The notes: generated by a model not told the origin, from the letters alone. A stretch of 64,000 nt of DNA from an uncultured Burkholderiales bacterium (GCA_946480465.1 CAMLJY010000037.1:1-64000); one strand, 5' to 3'; shown: positions 35,653-45,844, numbered from the stretch's first letter. Program-made: numbers and translations.

Positions 35653-35809
35653 GGTGGCGCCCGCGGCGAGGGACCCGGCGACGGGCGGCAGCACCGGCCG
35701 GAACGCCGCCGCGCTGTAACAACATCGTCATGCAGCGTCGGATTTCGTCGGATCGGCCTCGGGCCAGTCGCGCTGCAATGGTCGTGTCTTCACCCGCAAC
35801 CCACCGACC

Positions 35810-36538
35810 ATGGCCACCGCACCCACCTCCACGCTCCTTGCCGCCACCGTCCGCCTGCGCCGCGCCCTGCGAATCGCGTTGAGCGCCTGGCACTTGTGGT
35901 CGGCTGCGCTGCTTGCCCTGGTGGCACCGATGGCGCAGGCCAGCGTCAGCGGGCTGTGGACGACCAGCAACGGCGACTACGTGGTCTTCATGCAGGACGG
36001 CAGCAGCGGGTCCACCTTCGCGCTGCAGGTGCCCGGAAGCTTCGACGCGCTGAAGGTGTGGCTCGGCAGCGGCTCGGCCAGCGCGATCACGCTGCAAGGC
36101 CTGACCGCCCCGGCCGACCTGCTGAGCGCCCAGGTGACCGGCTCGTCGATGAACGGCAGCACCAGCATCGGCGGCGTGCAGCAGCCCTTCAACGCCCAGC
36201 TCGCGCTGGCCTGGGTGGCCACGGAGTACGCCGGCGTCTGGCAGAAGTCGTCTCCGGCCAATGCCTACCTGGTCTTCTGCGTGCTGAACACCGGCAACGG
36301 GAAGATCGGCGTGCAAATCGACGTGACCCTGAACGCGGACAAGACGACCAGCTACGACATCTTCACCGGCGCCCTCACCGGCAGCCAGTTCACCGGCCTG
36401 TCGCTGACCGGCAGCGGCCGCACGACGCGCCTGGACTTCACGTCGGCCGAGCAGCTCTCGGGCACGAACAGCACGGTGACCCGCCCGGTGCAGACGGTGA
36501 GCTTCACCGCCTCGCACATCGTGAAGATCGCGCCCTGA
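35810..36538 (+). CDS. secreted protein of unknown function
   Basis: A 242-residue protein. A long signal peptide ends at LVAPMAQA, then the mature protein starts SVSGLWTTSNGDYVVFMQDG. The rest is low in charge, rich in Ser, Thr and Gly, and predicted beta-rich with repeated short strands; a single Cys is present. No domain is recognised; it may be a lipocalin-like or beta-sandwich fold. It converges on hrcA, with a strong GC hairpin between. Confidence 0.7.
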   Translation: MATAPTSTLLAATVRLRRALRIALSAWHLWSAALLALVAPMAQASVSGLWTTSNGDYVVFMQDGSSGSTFALQVPGSFDALKVWLGSGSASAITLQGLTAPADLLSAQVTGSSMNGSTSIGGVQQPFNAQLALAWVATEYAGVWQKSSPANAYLVFCVLNTGNGKIGVQIDVTLNADKTTSYDIFTGALTGSQFTGLSLTGSGRTTRLDFTSAEQLSGTNSTVTRPVQTVSFTASHIVKIAP

Positions 36539-36574
36539 CGACCTCCCCGGCGGCGAGCCCGACCGGTCCGCACC

Positions 36575-36595
36575 CGGCCGCGCCGGGCGCGGCCG
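36575..36595. terminator. GC-rich hairpin between convergent genes
   Basis: A nearly perfect palindrome, CGGCCGCG paired with CGCGGCCG across CCGGG, abuts the hrcA stop and ends 57 bp after the secreted-protein gene. It may act in both directions, though without a T-run. Confidence 0.45.
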
Positions 36596-37624
36596 TCACT
36601 TCTGTCCGGAGAGCGCGTTGCTGACCAGCCGGGCGGTGATGTCCACCAGCTGGATCATGCGGTCGTAGGCCATGCGGGTGGGGCCGATGACGCCCAGCGT
36701 GCCGACGATGCGGCCATCGACTTCGTAAGGGGCCGAGACGACCGACAGCTCTTCGTAGGGCACCACGCCCGATTCGCCGCCGATGTAGATGCGCACGCCC
36801 TCGGCACGGCTGGAGTTCTCGAGCAGGCGCATCAGCTCGGTCTTCTGCTCGAAGAGGTTGAACATCTTGCGCAAGGCGCCCAGGTCGTTGCCGAAGTCCT
36901 GCACGCCCAGCAGGTTGCGCTCGCCGGAAACCACCACCTGCTCGCCCTCGGCGCGCAGCGGATCCTGGCCCGTCTGCACCGCCGCCTTCATCAGCAGCGC
37001 GATCTCGTCGCGCAGGCTGTCGATCTCGTTGCGCAGTCGCTCGCGCACCTCGTCCATGCCGAGCCCCGCGTAGTGGCTGTTCAGCATGGCGGTGGCTTCG
37101 CCCAGTTCCGCCTGCGTGTAGTCGCGCGGGGTGAAGATGACGCGGTTCTGCACGTCGCCATCGGTCGAGACCAGGATCACCAGCACGCGCTTCTCACCCA
37201 GGCGCATGAACTCGATGTGGTGGAACACGCCGGCGCGCTTGGGTGCCGTGACCACGCCGACGAAGTTCGACAGGCTGGACAGCATCTGCGCCGCCTGCGC
37301 GATCACCCGCTGCGGCTGGTCCGGCTGCAGCTGCTGGCGGACCCCGGCGATATCGGGCGGCGCATGCTCCAGGTCGATCGGTCGCGCGGTCATGAGCGTG
37401 TCGACGAACAGCCGGTAGCCGCGCGGGGTCGGCACGCGGCCGGCGGAGGTGTGGGGGCTGGCGATCAGTCCCAGCTCTTCCAGGTCGGCCATCACGTTGC
37501 GGATGGTGGCCGGCGACAGCTCCAGGCCCGAGGCGCGGGACAAGGTGCGCGAGCCGACCGGCTGGCCGTCGGCGATGTAGCGCTCGACCAGGGTCTTCAG
37601 CAGGGTGCGGGCACGCTCGTCCAT
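36596..37624 (-). CDS. hrcA: heat-inducible transcriptional repressor HrcA
   Basis: A 342-residue repressor of class I heat-shock genes. The N-terminal winged helix has [20 protein letters not shown] and the [20 protein letters not shown] recognition region; a GAF-like dimerisation domain follows. ATG 37624 is preceded at 10 nt by a minus-strand -10 TACAAT, giving a very short leader. A much longer open frame upstream of this ATG (to 40243) is antisense to nadK and recN and is not coding. No CIRCE element was seen in the window; targets must lie elsewhere. It is divergent from nadK. Confidence 0.94.
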   Translation of the reverse strand: MDERARTLLKTLVERYIADGQPVGSRTLSRASGLELSPATIRNVMADLEELGLIASPHTSAGRVPTPRGYRLFVDTLMTARPIDLEHAPPDIAGVRQQLQPDQPQRVIAQAAQMLSSLSNFVGVVTAPKRAGVFHHIEFMRLGEKRVLVILVSTDGDVQNRVIFTPRDYTQAELGEATAMLNSHYAGLGMDEVRERLRNEIDSLRDEIALLMKAAVQTGQDPLRAEGEQVVVSGERNLLGVQDFGNDLGALRKMFNLFEQKTELMRLLENSSRAEGVRIYIGGESGVVPYEELSVVSAPYEVDGRIVGTLGVIGPTRMAYDRMIQLVDITARLVSNALSGQK

Positions 37625-37633
37625 GGGTATTTC

Positions 37634-37639
37634 ATTGTA
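37634..37639 (-). promoter_or_regulatory. candidate -10 of hrcA
   Basis: TACAAT on the minus strand ends 9 nt before the hrcA ATG, so the transcript would have little or no leader. Confidence 0.45.
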
Positions 37640-37694
37640 AGTACGCGACCCACGCCGCCCTGTCGCCAGCCCTCGTGCGCCGCAGGTGCTGTGG

Positions 37695-37700
37695 TGTAAT
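37695..37700 (+). promoter_or_regulatory. candidate -10 of the nadK operon
   Basis: TGTAAT lies 44 bp before the nadK ATG in the divergent hrcA-nadK spacer. Confidence 0.35.
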
Positions 37701-37744
37701 CGTTCGCACCTCTTTCCACCCCGCACGCAGTGCCTTGGGCCGAC

Positions 37745-38620
37745 ATGGGCCGACGTTTCCACCACGCCGCGCTGGTCGGCAAATACCAGGCCGACGGCAT
37801 CCGGCCGGTGCTGGAGGAAATCGCGCAATTCCTGGTGCGGCAGGGCCTGGAAGTCTCCTTCGAGCAGCAGACCGCCCGCAACACCGGCGTCGCCGACTAC
37901 GACGCGCTCGACTTCGAACAGATCGGCGCGCGCTGCGACTTCGCCGTCGTCGTTGGTGGCGACGGCACGATGCTCGGCTTCGCACGCGAGGCCGCCCGCT
38001 TCGACCTGCCGCTGGTCGGCATCAACCAGGGGCGCCTGGGCTTCATCACGGACGTCACCATCGGCCAGTTCCGCGATGCCTTGGCACCGATGATCGCCGG
38101 CGACTACGCCGAAGAACACCGCACGATGATCGAAGGCGAGGTCTGGCGCGACAACGAGCGCATCTTCGAAGGCCTGTCGATGAACGACGTGGTCGTGAAC
38201 CGCGGGCCGACGTCCGGCATGGTCGAACTGCGGGTGGACATCGGCGACGAGTTCATCGCCAACATCCGGGCCGACGGCCTGATCGTCGCCTCGCCCACCG
38301 GCTCCACCGCCTACTCGCTGTCCGCGGGCGGCCCCATCCTGCACCCGGGCATCGCCGGCTGGGTGCTGGTGCCGATCGCCTCGCACACCTTGTCCAACCG
38401 GCCCATCGTGCTGCCCGATGCGGGCGAGGTGCGCATCACCGTCGTGGCCGGCCGCGATGCGTCCGCCAATTTCGACATGCAGCGCCTGGCCAGCCTGCTG
38501 CATGGCGACCAGGTGCGCATGCGGCGCTCGGCGCACCGCGTGCGCTTCCTGCATCCGCGCGGCTGGAGCTACTACGCCACGCTGCGGCGCAAGCTGCGCT
38601 GGTACGAAGGGGTCGTCTAG
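37745..38620 (+). CDS. nadK: NAD kinase
   Basis: A 291-residue cytosolic kinase making NADP from NAD and ATP. The diagnostic GGDGTML motif is present in [15 protein letters not shown], followed by [10 protein letters not shown], the Asn/Asp substrate segment [11 protein letters not shown] and [16 protein letters not shown]. The ATG at 37745 is favoured (a GTG lies 5 codons earlier). It heads an operon with recN, which begins directly after its stop. Confidence 0.95.
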   Translation: MGRRFHHAALVGKYQADGIRPVLEEIAQFLVRQGLEVSFEQQTARNTGVADYDALDFEQIGARCDFAVVVGGDGTMLGFAREAARFDLPLVGINQGRLGFITDVTIGQFRDALAPMIAGDYAEEHRTMIEGEVWRDNERIFEGLSMNDVVVNRGPTSGMVELRVDIGDEFIANIRADGLIVASPTGSTAYSLSAGGPILHPGIAGWVLVPIASHTLSNRPIVLPDAGEVRITVVAGRDASANFDMQRLASLLHGDQVRMRRSAHRVRFLHPRGWSYYATLRRKLRWYEGVV

Positions 38621-40300
38621 ATGCTGCGCCGCCTGACGCTGCGCGATTTCGTGATCGTCCGCAGCCTGGAGCTCGATTTCCATGCCGGCTTCTCGGTGCT
38701 CACCGGCGAGACCGGCGCCGGCAAGTCCATCCTGATCGACGCGCTGCAGCTCGCGCTGGGCAGCCGCGGCGACGCCGGTGTGGTCCGCGAGGGTGCGCCG
38801 CGCGCCGAGGTCAGCGCCGAGTTCGACGCCGCGCCGTCGCTGCGCCCCTGGCTCGACGACGCCGGCTTCGACGCCGACGACACGCTGCTGCTGCGCCGCA
38901 CGATCGACGCGCAGGGGAAAAGCCGGGCCTGGATCAACGGCAGCCCCGCCACCGTGACGCAATTGCGCGAGCTGGCCGATGCGCTGCTCGACATCCACGG
39001 CCAGCATGCCTGGCAGGGCCTGACCCGCCCCGCCGCCACGCGCGAGCTGCTGGACGGCCAAGCCGGCATCGACACCCGCGCGCTGGCCGAGGCCTACGCC
39101 CAGCGCAAAGCCGCGGCCGAGGCGCTGGACCGCGCCCGCGAACGCCGCGACGAGATCGAGCGCGAACGTGAACGACTGGCCTGGCAGATCGGCGAACTGG
39201 ACAAGCTGGCGCCCGGCGACGACGAATGGGCGGAGCTGAGCGCCGAGCACCAACGTCTCGCCCACGGCCAGGCCCTGATCGACGCGGCGCGGGGCGCACT
39301 GGAACTGTTGAGCGAGGGCGAGGCCACCGCCGAACACGGCACGCAGCGCGCGATCGACCTGCTGGCCGACGTGGCCGAGCACGATGCGCGCCTGGGCCCG
39401 GTGGTGGAGGTGCTGCAGGGCGCGATGGCGCAGCTGCAGGATGCCGCCCATTCGCTGAACGGCTACCTCGGCCATGCCGACCTCGACCCCGAGCGGCTGG
39501 CCGAGGTCGACGCACGGCTGTCGGCCTGGATGGGCCTGGCGCGGCGCTACCGCCGTCCGCCGGAGGAACTGCCGGCGCTGCTGGCCGGCTGGCGCGACGA
39601 GCTGCGCACGCTGGATGCCGCCACCGATTCCGCCGCGCTGGAAGATGCGCTGGCCGCTGCGGACAAGCGTTATCGAGCACTGGCCGCCGAGGTTTCGCGC
39701 GCCCGCCGCGGTGCGGCTGAAACGCTGTCCGCCGCCGTCACTCAGGCGATGCAGACGCTGGGCATGGCCGGCGGCCGCTTCGAGGTGCAGCTGCCGCCGC
39801 AGGCCGTGCCGCAGAGCTTCGGCCTGGAGTCGGTGGAGTTCGCGGTGGCCGGCCATGCCGGCAGCACGCCGCGGCCGCTGGCCAAAGTGGCCTCGGGCGG
39901 CGAGCTGTCGCGCCTGGCCTTGGCGATTGCCGTCACCACAGTACGCGGCGGCGGCGGCGCGGCCACGCTGATATTCGACGAGATCGATGCCGGCATCGGC
40001 GGCGCGGTCGGCGACACCGTGGGTGCCCTGATGAAGCAGCTCGGGCGCGAGCGCCAGGTACTGGCGGTGACCCACCTGGCCCAGGTGGCCGCCTGCGCCG
40101 ACCACCACTACGTCGTCAGCAAGGCCGAGCGCCGCGGCCAGGGCACCACCAGCGACGTGCAGCCCGTCGCCGGCGAGGCGCGGGTGGCCGAAGTGGCCCG
40201 CATGCTGGGTGGCGAACACCTGGCCGGCACCAGCCTGGCCCATGCCGAGGCCCTGCTGCAGAAGCGCCCCGCCCCGGCCAAGCGGCGCACCCGCGCATGA
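38621..40300 (+). CDS. recN: DNA repair protein RecN
   Basis: A 559-residue SMC-like ATPase for double-strand-break repair. Walker [10 protein letters not shown] is near residue 30, the middle is coiled coil with many Arg/Glu (residues 150-370), and the C-terminal half has the signature [12 protein letters not shown] and Walker [14 protein letters not shown]. The ATG follows the nadK TAG with no gap, and the stop overlaps the rapZ ATG by 4 bp. Expression may be damage-induced; no LexA-like box was seen. Confidence 0.95.
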   Translation: MLRRLTLRDFVIVRSLELDFHAGFSVLTGETGAGKSILIDALQLALGSRGDAGVVREGAPRAEVSAEFDAAPSLRPWLDDAGFDADDTLLLRRTIDAQGKSRAWINGSPATVTQLRELADALLDIHGQHAWQGLTRPAATRELLDGQAGIDTRALAEAYAQRKAAAEALDRARERRDEIERERERLAWQIGELDKLAPGDDEWAELSAEHQRLAHGQALIDAARGALELLSEGEATAEHGTQRAIDLLADVAEHDARLGPVVEVLQGAMAQLQDAAHSLNGYLGHADLDPERLAEVDARLSAWMGLARRYRRPPEELPALLAGWRDELRTLDAATDSAALEDALAAADKRYRALAAEVSRARRGAAETLSAAVTQAMQTLGMAGGRFEVQLPPQAVPQSFGLESVEFAVAGHAGSTPRPLAKVASGGELSRLALAIAVTTVRGGGGAATLIFDEIDAGIGGAVGDTVGALMKQLGRERQVLAVTHLAQVAACADHHYVVSKAERRGQGTTSDVQPVAGEARVAEVARMLGGEHLAGTSLAHAEALLQKRPAPAKRRTRA

Positions 40301-41184
40301 GCGGCGAATCTCCCCGCCGCGCCAAGGAGCTGGTACTGATCACCGGCATCTCCGGCTCGGGCAAGTCGGTCGCGCTGCATGCGCTGGAAGACGCCGGCTA
40401 CTTCTGCGTCGACAACCTGCCGCCCGAGCTGCTGCGCGACTACATGCGGCTCGACCACCCGCGCTATACCGAGCGCGTCGCGATCGCGGTGGATGCGCGC
40501 GCGGCCCGTTCCCTCCCCGCGCTGGTGCCGCTGATCTTCGAGCTGCGCAGCGAAGGCGTGACGATCCGGCCGCTGTTTTTGGACGCCAGTACCGACACGC
40601 TGGTGCGCCGCTTCTCCGAGACGCGCCGCCCGCACCCGCTGTCCCAGCCGGACGACAGCGGCACGCACCACGCGCTGATCGAGGCCATCGAGCTGGAGCG
40701 CCTGCTGCTGGCCGAGTTGCGAGAAGTCTCCACCGTCGTCGACACCAGCACGCTGCGCCCGGCCGGCCTGCGCGCTCAGGTGCGCGACCTGGTCGCCGCG
40801 CGGCACGACCGGCTGACCCTGGTCTTCGAGTCCTTCGCCTTCAAGTACGGCGTACCGCTGGATGCCGACTACGTGTTCGACGTGCGCATGCTGCCCAACC
40901 CGTACTACGTGCGCGAGCTGCGCCCACTGTCCGGCCGCGATGCGCCGGTGGCCGAGTACCTGGCCGAACAGCCCGAGGCCGGCGAGATGCTGGCCCAGAT
41001 CGAGGGCTTCCTGCGCCGCTGGCTGCCGGCGCTGGCCACCGATCAGCGTGGCTACGTCACGGTCGCCATCGGCTGCACGGGCGGCCAGCACCGCTCCGTC
41101 TACATCGTCGAGCAGCTGGGCCGGCGCTTCGCCGACCATGGCGCGACGCTGATCCGCCACCGCGAACTGGACGCAGTCGATTGA
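40297..41184 (+). CDS. rapZ: RNase adapter protein RapZ
   Basis: A 295-residue P-loop protein that in E. coli directs RNase E to the GlmZ sRNA and binds glucosamine-6-phosphate. Walker A GISGSGKS is at residues 15-22, and the C-terminal domain has [10 protein letters not shown] with the conserved His. It starts within the recN stop (ATGA) and its stop overlaps the TTG of the following gene. In many betaproteobacteria rapZ sits with hprK/ptsN; these are not present here. Confidence 0.93.
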   Translation: MSGESPRRAKELVLITGISGSGKSVALHALEDAGYFCVDNLPPELLRDYMRLDHPRYTERVAIAVDARAARSLPALVPLIFELRSEGVTIRPLFLDASTDTLVRRFSETRRPHPLSQPDDSGTHHALIEAIELERLLLAELREVSTVVDTSTLRPAGLRAQVRDLVAARHDRLTLVFESFAFKYGVPLDADYVFDVRMLPNPYYVRELRPLSGRDAPVAEYLAEQPEAGEMLAQIEGFLRRWLPALATDQRGYVTVAIGCTGGQHRSVYIVEQLGRRFADHGATLIRHRELDAVD

Positions 41185-41810
41185 CCGACGCCTCCAAACC
41201 TCTCGCCGGCCTGCCGCTCTTTCCGCTGCAGTCGGTGCTGTTCCCTGGCGGCGTGCTAAGCCTGAAGGTCTTCGAGGCGCGCTACCTCGACCTCGTCAGC
41301 CGCTGCATGCGCCAGTCCACGCCCTTCGGCGTCGTCTGCCTGAACCAGGGTGGCGAGGTCCAGGCCGGGTCCGAGCGCGTGCGCTTCGAGCCGATCGGCG
41401 TGCTCGCGCACCTGCAGGACGTCGATGCCGAGCAGCCGGGCATTCTGCGCGTGCGCTGCCTGGGGGGCCGCCGCTTCCGCAGCAACCCGCCGAGGCAGTT
41501 GCCTGACGGCCTGTGGATCGCCGACACGACCCTGCTGCCGCCCGACGAGGTGGTGCACCCGTCACCCGATCAGTTCCCGACCGTCGAGGCGCTGACCAAC
41601 GCCATCGAGTCGCTGCGCCAGCAGGGCCACACGCCGTTTGCCGAGCCCTATCAGCTGAATGACGCAGGCTGGGTGGCCAACCGCTGGTGCGAGATCCTGC
41701 CCATCTCGCTGGCCGCGAAGCAGAAGCTGATGGAGCTGCCCGAGCCGGCCATCCGTCTCAACCTGGTCGGCGAGTACCTGCGCGGCAAGGGCGTGATCCA
41801 GGGGCGCTGA
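41181..41810 (+). CDS. LON-substrate-binding-domain protein
   Basis: A 209-residue stand-alone N-terminal Lon domain without AAA or protease modules: [32 protein letters not shown] opening (residues 9-36) and the [12 protein letters not shown] core. Such proteins may bind unfolded substrates. The start is set at TTG 41181, where TTGA overlaps the rapZ stop; no ATG is available before the domain. It converges on mutY, with a GC palindrome between. Confidence 0.85.
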   Translation: MTDASKPLAGLPLFPLQSVLFPGGVLSLKVFEARYLDLVSRCMRQSTPFGVVCLNQGGEVQAGSERVRFEPIGVLAHLQDVDAEQPGILRVRCLGGRRFRSNPPRQLPDGLWIADTTLLPPDEVVHPSPDQFPTVEALTNAIESLRQQGHTPFAEPYQLNDAGWVANRWCEILPISLAAKQKLMELPEPAIRLNLVGEYLRGKGVIQGR

Positions 41811-41820
41811 CCGGCCCCGC

Positions 41821-41834
41821 CCGCGGCGCCGCGG
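41821..41834. terminator. GC palindrome between convergent genes
   Basis: A perfect 14-bp palindrome, CCGCGGCGCCGCGG, in the 31-bp spacer between the LON-domain gene and mutY. No T-run. Confidence 0.3.
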
Positions 41835-41841
41835 TTCGGCG

Positions 41842-42897
41842 TCAGGGCAGCAGGTCGGCCAGCCGCCGCACCGGAGCGGGCAGGCCCAGTGCCAGCGCTT
41901 CGGCACGGCCGAACCAGCGGCCGCCGGACAAGCCCGCATCCAGGCGCTGCTGTGCCCGCTTCGGCAGCCGCTCCGGCAGGCGCCAGTGCCAGGGCCGCAG
42001 GTGCCAGTCGCGGTGCGTCAGCACGTGGGTGAAGGACGGCCAGGCTTCGAGCGTGCCGGGACCGTCACCGGCCAGCGCCAGCAGCGCATCGTCGTCGTCG
42101 AAGGCAGGCGGCGTCCACAGGCCGGCCCAGATGCCGCGTGCCGGCCGCTGGACCAGGTACAGCCGGTCCCCGCGCGTCACCAGCAGCAGGCTGTGCGACA
42201 GCGTGCCGCGCTTGAGCGTGCGGGTCCTGACCGGATAGTCCTCCGGCCGGCCGCGGGCGCGCGCCGCGCAGGGGGCCTGCCACGGGCAGTGCAGGCAGGT
42301 CGGCCGCTTCTGCGTGCACACCGTCGCGCCCAGGTCCATCAAGCCCTGCGTGTAGGCCTCGATGTGAGCGTCCGGCAGCAGGGCCTGCGCGTGCTGCCAC
42401 AGCGCGCGCTCGTTCGCTGCCTGCGCCAGGTCGTGCCCGAAGCCGAGCACGCGCGTCAGCACGCGCTTGACGTTGCCATCCAGGATCGCCACCCGCTCGC
42501 CGAAGCAGAAGGCGGCGATCGCGGCCGCCGTCGAGCGCCCGATGCCCGGCAGCTCGGCCAGCGCGGCGCTGTGGCTGGGAAAAGCGCCTCCGTGCTGCTC
42601 GACCACCACCTGCGCACAGCGGTGCAGGTTGCGCGCCCGGCTGTAGTAGCCGAGGCCGCTCCACATTGCCAGCACGTCGTCCAGCGGCGCGGCGGCGAGC
42701 GCCGCGACATCGGGAAAGCGCTGCAGGAAGCGGTCGTAATAGCCCAGCACGGTCGCCACCTGCGTCTGCTGCAGCATGATTTCGGACAGCCACACGCGGT
42801 AGGGGTCGCGCGTGTTCTGCCACGGCAGCGCATGCCGGCCGTGCACCTTCTGCCAGGCAATGAGCGCTGCGGCCAGGCCGGCCGCCGAGGTCGCCAC
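41842..42897 (-). CDS. mutY: A/G-specific adenine glycosylase MutY
   Basis: A 351-residue glycosylase that removes A paired with 8-oxoguanine. The catalytic Glu is in SEIMLQQTQV, the helix-hairpin-helix is LPGIGRSTAAAI with catalytic Asp in ILDGNVKRVL, the [4Fe-4S] ligands follow CTQKRPTCLHCPWQAPC, and a NUDIX-like C-terminal domain recognises 8-oxoG. The GTG start is assumed, 11 bp after the stop of the dynamin-like gene; no Shine-Dalgarno is evident, so coupling to the upstream gene is likely. Confidence 0.94.
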   Translation of the reverse strand: MATSAAGLAAALIAWQKVHGRHALPWQNTRDPYRVWLSEIMLQQTQVATVLGYYDRFLQRFPDVAALAAAPLDDVLAMWSGLGYYSRARNLHRCAQVVVEQHGGAFPSHSAALAELPGIGRSTAAAIAAFCFGERVAILDGNVKRVLTRVLGFGHDLAQAANERALWQHAQALLPDAHIEAYTQGLMDLGATVCTQKRPTCLHCPWQAPCAARARGRPEDYPVRTRTLKRGTLSHSLLLVTRGDRLYLVQRPARGIWAGLWTPPAFDDDDALLALAGDGPGTLEAWPSFTHVLTHRDWHLRPWHWRLPERLPKRAQQRLDAGLSGGRWFGRAEALALGLPAPVRRLADLLP

Positions 42898-42908
42898 GGC
42901 GGCGCGCG

Positions 42909-44912
42909 TCAGGCCGCGCCGCGCGAGGCCTGGCCGGTCGCGGAGCGGACCAGCGACAGGCGGGGGGGCGCACCCGACTCGGTGGCCGCGTCAGCGCGGG
43001 GCGGTGATGCCGCGAGGATGCGCAAGGCATCCACCGCCGCCTCGATGCGCTCCGCCGCCTGCTGCAGGCGCTGGTCCTGGGCCTCGACCTCGCTGATGCG
43101 CTGCTCCAGCTCGCCTTCGGCCGCCTGGATGCGCTGGTAGGCGTCGCGCCGCTGCCTCAGGCTGCGACGCCGTTCGCGAAGCTGCGATTCCAGCTGAGAG
43201 GTCGAGCCCTTGCTCCACAGTTCGACCTCGACCGCCGCGCTTTCGAACACGACGCGCAAGCGGGACAGCAACACCTGCTGGAACTGCGCCAGGAAGCCGG
43301 GCTCGGACAGGCGCCAGAGCTTGGTGATGCCGAAGTAGCGGCTGTAGCTGTCCTCGATGCGTTTCAGTTCGCGGCGGGTGTCGTCCAGCGCGGGCTTCGG
43401 GGCCGCGGCGAGCGAGAAGCCGAAATCCGCGTTCAGCTGGCGGTGGGTGGCAGTGAGCATCTGGTCGAGCTCGGCGATGCCGGCCTCGGCCGAATCCACC
43501 AGCGTCCGGAGGCGCTCGCCCAGGCGTGCAAAGGCCTTGCCGGCTCCCAGCTTGAAGAAGCTGGCCTCGCTGTCCGACTGCATGCGCTGCGTTTCCTCGC
43601 GCACGCGTTCGCTCGACAGCAGGCGCTGCACCTCGCGCAGCTGGCGCATCTGCACCGCGCGCATCGCGGCCAGGCGCGGCATGCATTGCTCGAAGGCCTT
43701 GGCGTCGGCCTCGAAGCGGCGCGAAATCATCTGCAGCTTGGAACCGCTCTTTCCGCGCAGGCTTCGCAGGTCGAGCAGCTGCTCGGTGACCTGGCGCCGG
43801 CGATCGGTCAGGCGCTTCAGCGAGCGCTGCTGCAGCACCAGCACGCCGTCCTCGACGAGCCGGCCGATCACCGCGCTGCGCTGCGGCAACAGTTCCGTCG
43901 ACAAGGCCTGCTCCAGCGCCGGCAGGCCGCCGTCGCCGGCGGCCTCGTCGCCCAGCCGCGACAGCAGCGCCTCGCGGGCGGACATCGGGAAGATGCGCTG
44001 CGGCGGCATGCCCAGCGTCTCGGCCACATTGCGGCACTGCTGCGTCACCTGGGCCTGGATCTGGCTGGCCTCCAGCAGCGGATCGTTCAATGCGTCGATC
44101 TTGTTCAGCACGACGAAGCGCTCCAGCGAACGGTCGCCCAGGTGGTCGCGCCAGATCGACAAGTCCGAGCGCGTCACGCCGGTGTCGGCCGCCAGCAGGA
44201 AGACGATGGCGTGCGCTGAAGGCAGCAGCCCCAGCGTGAGTTCCGGCTCGGCGCCGATCGCGTTCAGGCCTGGCGTGTCGACGACGACCAGCCCACGCTT
44301 GAGCAGCGGGTGCGGGTAGTTGATGAGGGCATGGCGCCAGGCCGGCACCTCGACCATGTCGTGCTCGTCCCGCGGCGGGTTGTCTTCCGGGTGCTCGTCG
44401 TCCCACAAGCCCAGCCCTCGCGCCTCGTCCATCGGCACGCGCTGCGTGCGCGTCACTTCCTCGAAGACCTTGGCCAGGCCTTCGGGGTCGCCGACCGGCA
44501 GCGTGCGGTGTTCCCACAACTCGGGCCGCTCACGCAGCGCCGACACCGGCAGGCCGCCGCGGCGGGTGGAGATCGGCAGCAGCGACAGCGCCGGCGACTC
44601 CTGTGCATCCCAGGCCAGCTCGACGGGACACATCGTCGTGCGGCCCGGCGACGCGGGCAGCACGCGGCGGCCGTTGTCAGCGAAGAACAGCGCGTTGATC
44701 AGCTCCGACTTGCCGCGCGAGAACTCGGCAACGAAGGCGAGCACCAGGCGATCCGACGCCAGGCGCTGGCGCAGGGTGGAGGCCAGCCCGGCCGACTCGG
44801 CGTCGAAGAGGTCCAGGTCCGCCAGGGTCGCGCCGAATTGCTCGATGCGGCGGTCCAGCGATCGGCGCCACTCGGCCAGCGAATCCAGTTCACGCGAAAG
44901 CGTCGACGACAT
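42909..44912 (-). CDS. dynamin-like GTPase
   Basis: A 667-residue bacterial dynamin-family protein. The P-loop is AEFSRGKSE (residues 62-70; the usual first Gly is Ala), followed by DTPG at 211-214 and NKID at 269-272. A long helical stalk and a C-terminal coiled coil (about 590-640) follow; no transmembrane segment is seen, so membrane binding would be peripheral. Bacterial dynamins remodel membranes or act in stress survival; the role of this subgroup is unknown. It lies between mutM and mutY on one strand and has its own candidate -10 26 bp upstream. Confidence 0.9.
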   Translation of the reverse strand: MSSTLSRELDSLAEWRRSLDRRIEQFGATLADLDLFDAESAGLASTLRQRLASDRLVLAFVAEFSRGKSELINALFFADNGRRVLPASPGRTTMCPVELAWDAQESPALSLLPISTRRGGLPVSALRERPELWEHRTLPVGDPEGLAKVFEEVTRTQRVPMDEARGLGLWDDEHPEDNPPRDEHDMVEVPAWRHALINYPHPLLKRGLVVVDTPGLNAIGAEPELTLGLLPSAHAIVFLLAADTGVTRSDLSIWRDHLGDRSLERFVVLNKIDALNDPLLEASQIQAQVTQQCRNVAETLGMPPQRIFPMSAREALLSRLGDEAAGDGGLPALEQALSTELLPQRSAVIGRLVEDGVLVLQQRSLKRLTDRRRQVTEQLLDLRSLRGKSGSKLQMISRRFEADAKAFEQCMPRLAAMRAVQMRQLREVQRLLSSERVREETQRMQSDSEASFFKLGAGKAFARLGERLRTLVDSAEAGIAELDQMLTATHRQLNADFGFSLAAAPKPALDDTRRELKRIEDSYSRYFGITKLWRLSEPGFLAQFQQVLLSRLRVVFESAAVEVELWSKGSTSQLESQLRERRRSLRQRRDAYQRIQAAEGELEQRISEVEAQDQRLQQAAERIEAAVDALRILAASPPRADAATESGAPPRLSLVRSATGQASRGAA

Positions 44913-44937
44913 GCAGCAAACGGCGAAAGTTCGGGCG

Positions 44938-44943
44938 ATCGTA
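44938..44943 (-). promoter_or_regulatory. candidate -10 of the dynamin-mutY pair
   Basis: Minus-strand TACGAT, giving a leader of about 19 nt. A TTGCAC further upstream is too far for a standard -35. Confidence 0.4.
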
Positions 44944-45016
44944 GCGCACGCTCACCTCGGCCCTGCGTGCAAAAAGTCCTTCGATCGGCCGCTGTGGCGT
45001 ATGCGCCGCGCCCCGA

Positions 45017-45844
45017 TCAGCGGCGCTGACAGCCTGGGCAGAAGAAGGTAGAACGCTGGCCCTGCACGATGCGCCTGACCGTGCCGCCGCAACGGGCGCA
45101 GGCCTTGCCTTCGCGGCCGTAGACCAGCGCCTCGTCCTGGAAGGCGCCGCTCATGCCGTGCGCGTCGCGGAAGTCGCGCAGCGTGGAGCCGCCCAGCTCG
45201 ATCGCCCGTGCCAGCGTCTGCCGCACCGCGGCCAGCAGGCGCTCCGCGCGCGGCTGGCTCAGCCGGTCGCAGCGCGCACGGGGGTCGATGCCCGCCAGGT
45301 GCAGTGCCTCGCTGGCGTAGATGTTGCCGGCGCCGACGACCAGCTCACCGCTCAGCAGCGCTGCCTTGATCGGCGACCGGCGGGCCTGGAGCGCTCGATG
45401 GAAGGACCACGGCGTCAAGGCCGCATCGAAGGGCTCAGGCCCCAGTCGGGCCAGCAGCCGTGCAGCCGGATCGGCCCGCAGCGAATCGGACCACACCACG
45501 GCACCGAAGCGCCGCGGATCCGTCAGTCGCAGCGTGCCGTGGCTGGTGCGCAGCTCGAAATGGTCGTGGAGACCGGCGGCGGCCGGGCGTTCCGACAGGT
45601 TCAGCGAGCCGGACATCCCCAGGTGCAGCAGCAGGCCGCCCCGGCGTTCTGCGTGCTCCATGGGCAGCCAGAGGTACTTTCCACGGCGGGCCATGTCGCC
45701 CAGCCGCATGCCATGCAGCGTCTGCGGCGCGCAGCCCAAGGGCCAGCGTAGCGCCTTGCCCAGCCGCGCCTCCTCCACCTGCGCCCCACGCAGCCGTTCA
45801 GCCAGCGTGATGCGTGTCACTTCGACCTCGGGCAGCTCGGGCAT
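45017..45844 (-). CDS. mutM: formamidopyrimidine-DNA glycosylase MutM
   Basis: A 275-residue bifunctional glycosylase/AP lyase for 8-oxoguanine. It begins MPELPEVEV, giving the catalytic N-terminal Pro after Met removal and Glu3; a conserved Lys is in RRGKYLW, and the C-terminal zinc finger has CARCGG and FCPGCQ. The start at 45844 is fixed by this N-terminus, since the frame is open for 36 more codons. It is divergent from the TPR gene and is followed by the dynamin-like gene after 104 bp. Confidence 0.95.
   Translation of the reverse strand: MPELPEVEVTRITLAERLRGAQVEEARLGKALRWPLGCAPQTLHGMRLGDMARRGKYLWLPMEHAERRGGLLLHLGMSGSLNLSERPAAAGLHDHFELRTSHGTLRLTDPRRFGAVVWSDSLRADPAARLLARLGPEPFDAALTPWSFHRALQARRSPIKAALLSGELVVGAGNIYASEALHLAGIDPRARCDRLSQPRAERLLAAVRQTLARAIELGGSTLRDFRDAHGMSGAFQDEALVYGREGKACARCGGTVRRIVQGQRSTFFCPGCQRR

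Noticed and set aside
35630..35809. Integration site or prophage remnant next to the CAU tRNA
   Set aside because: No duplicated tRNA 3' end, integrase or phage gene was found.
37625..37744. CIRCE element (HrcA operator) between hrcA and nadK
   Set aside because: No inverted repeat resembling TTAGCACTC-N9-GAGTGCTAA is present in the spacer.
37625..40243. A long N-terminal extension of hrcA
   Set aside because: The upstream part is antisense to nadK and recN; the HrcA fold begins at ATG 37624 and a -10 lies just before it.
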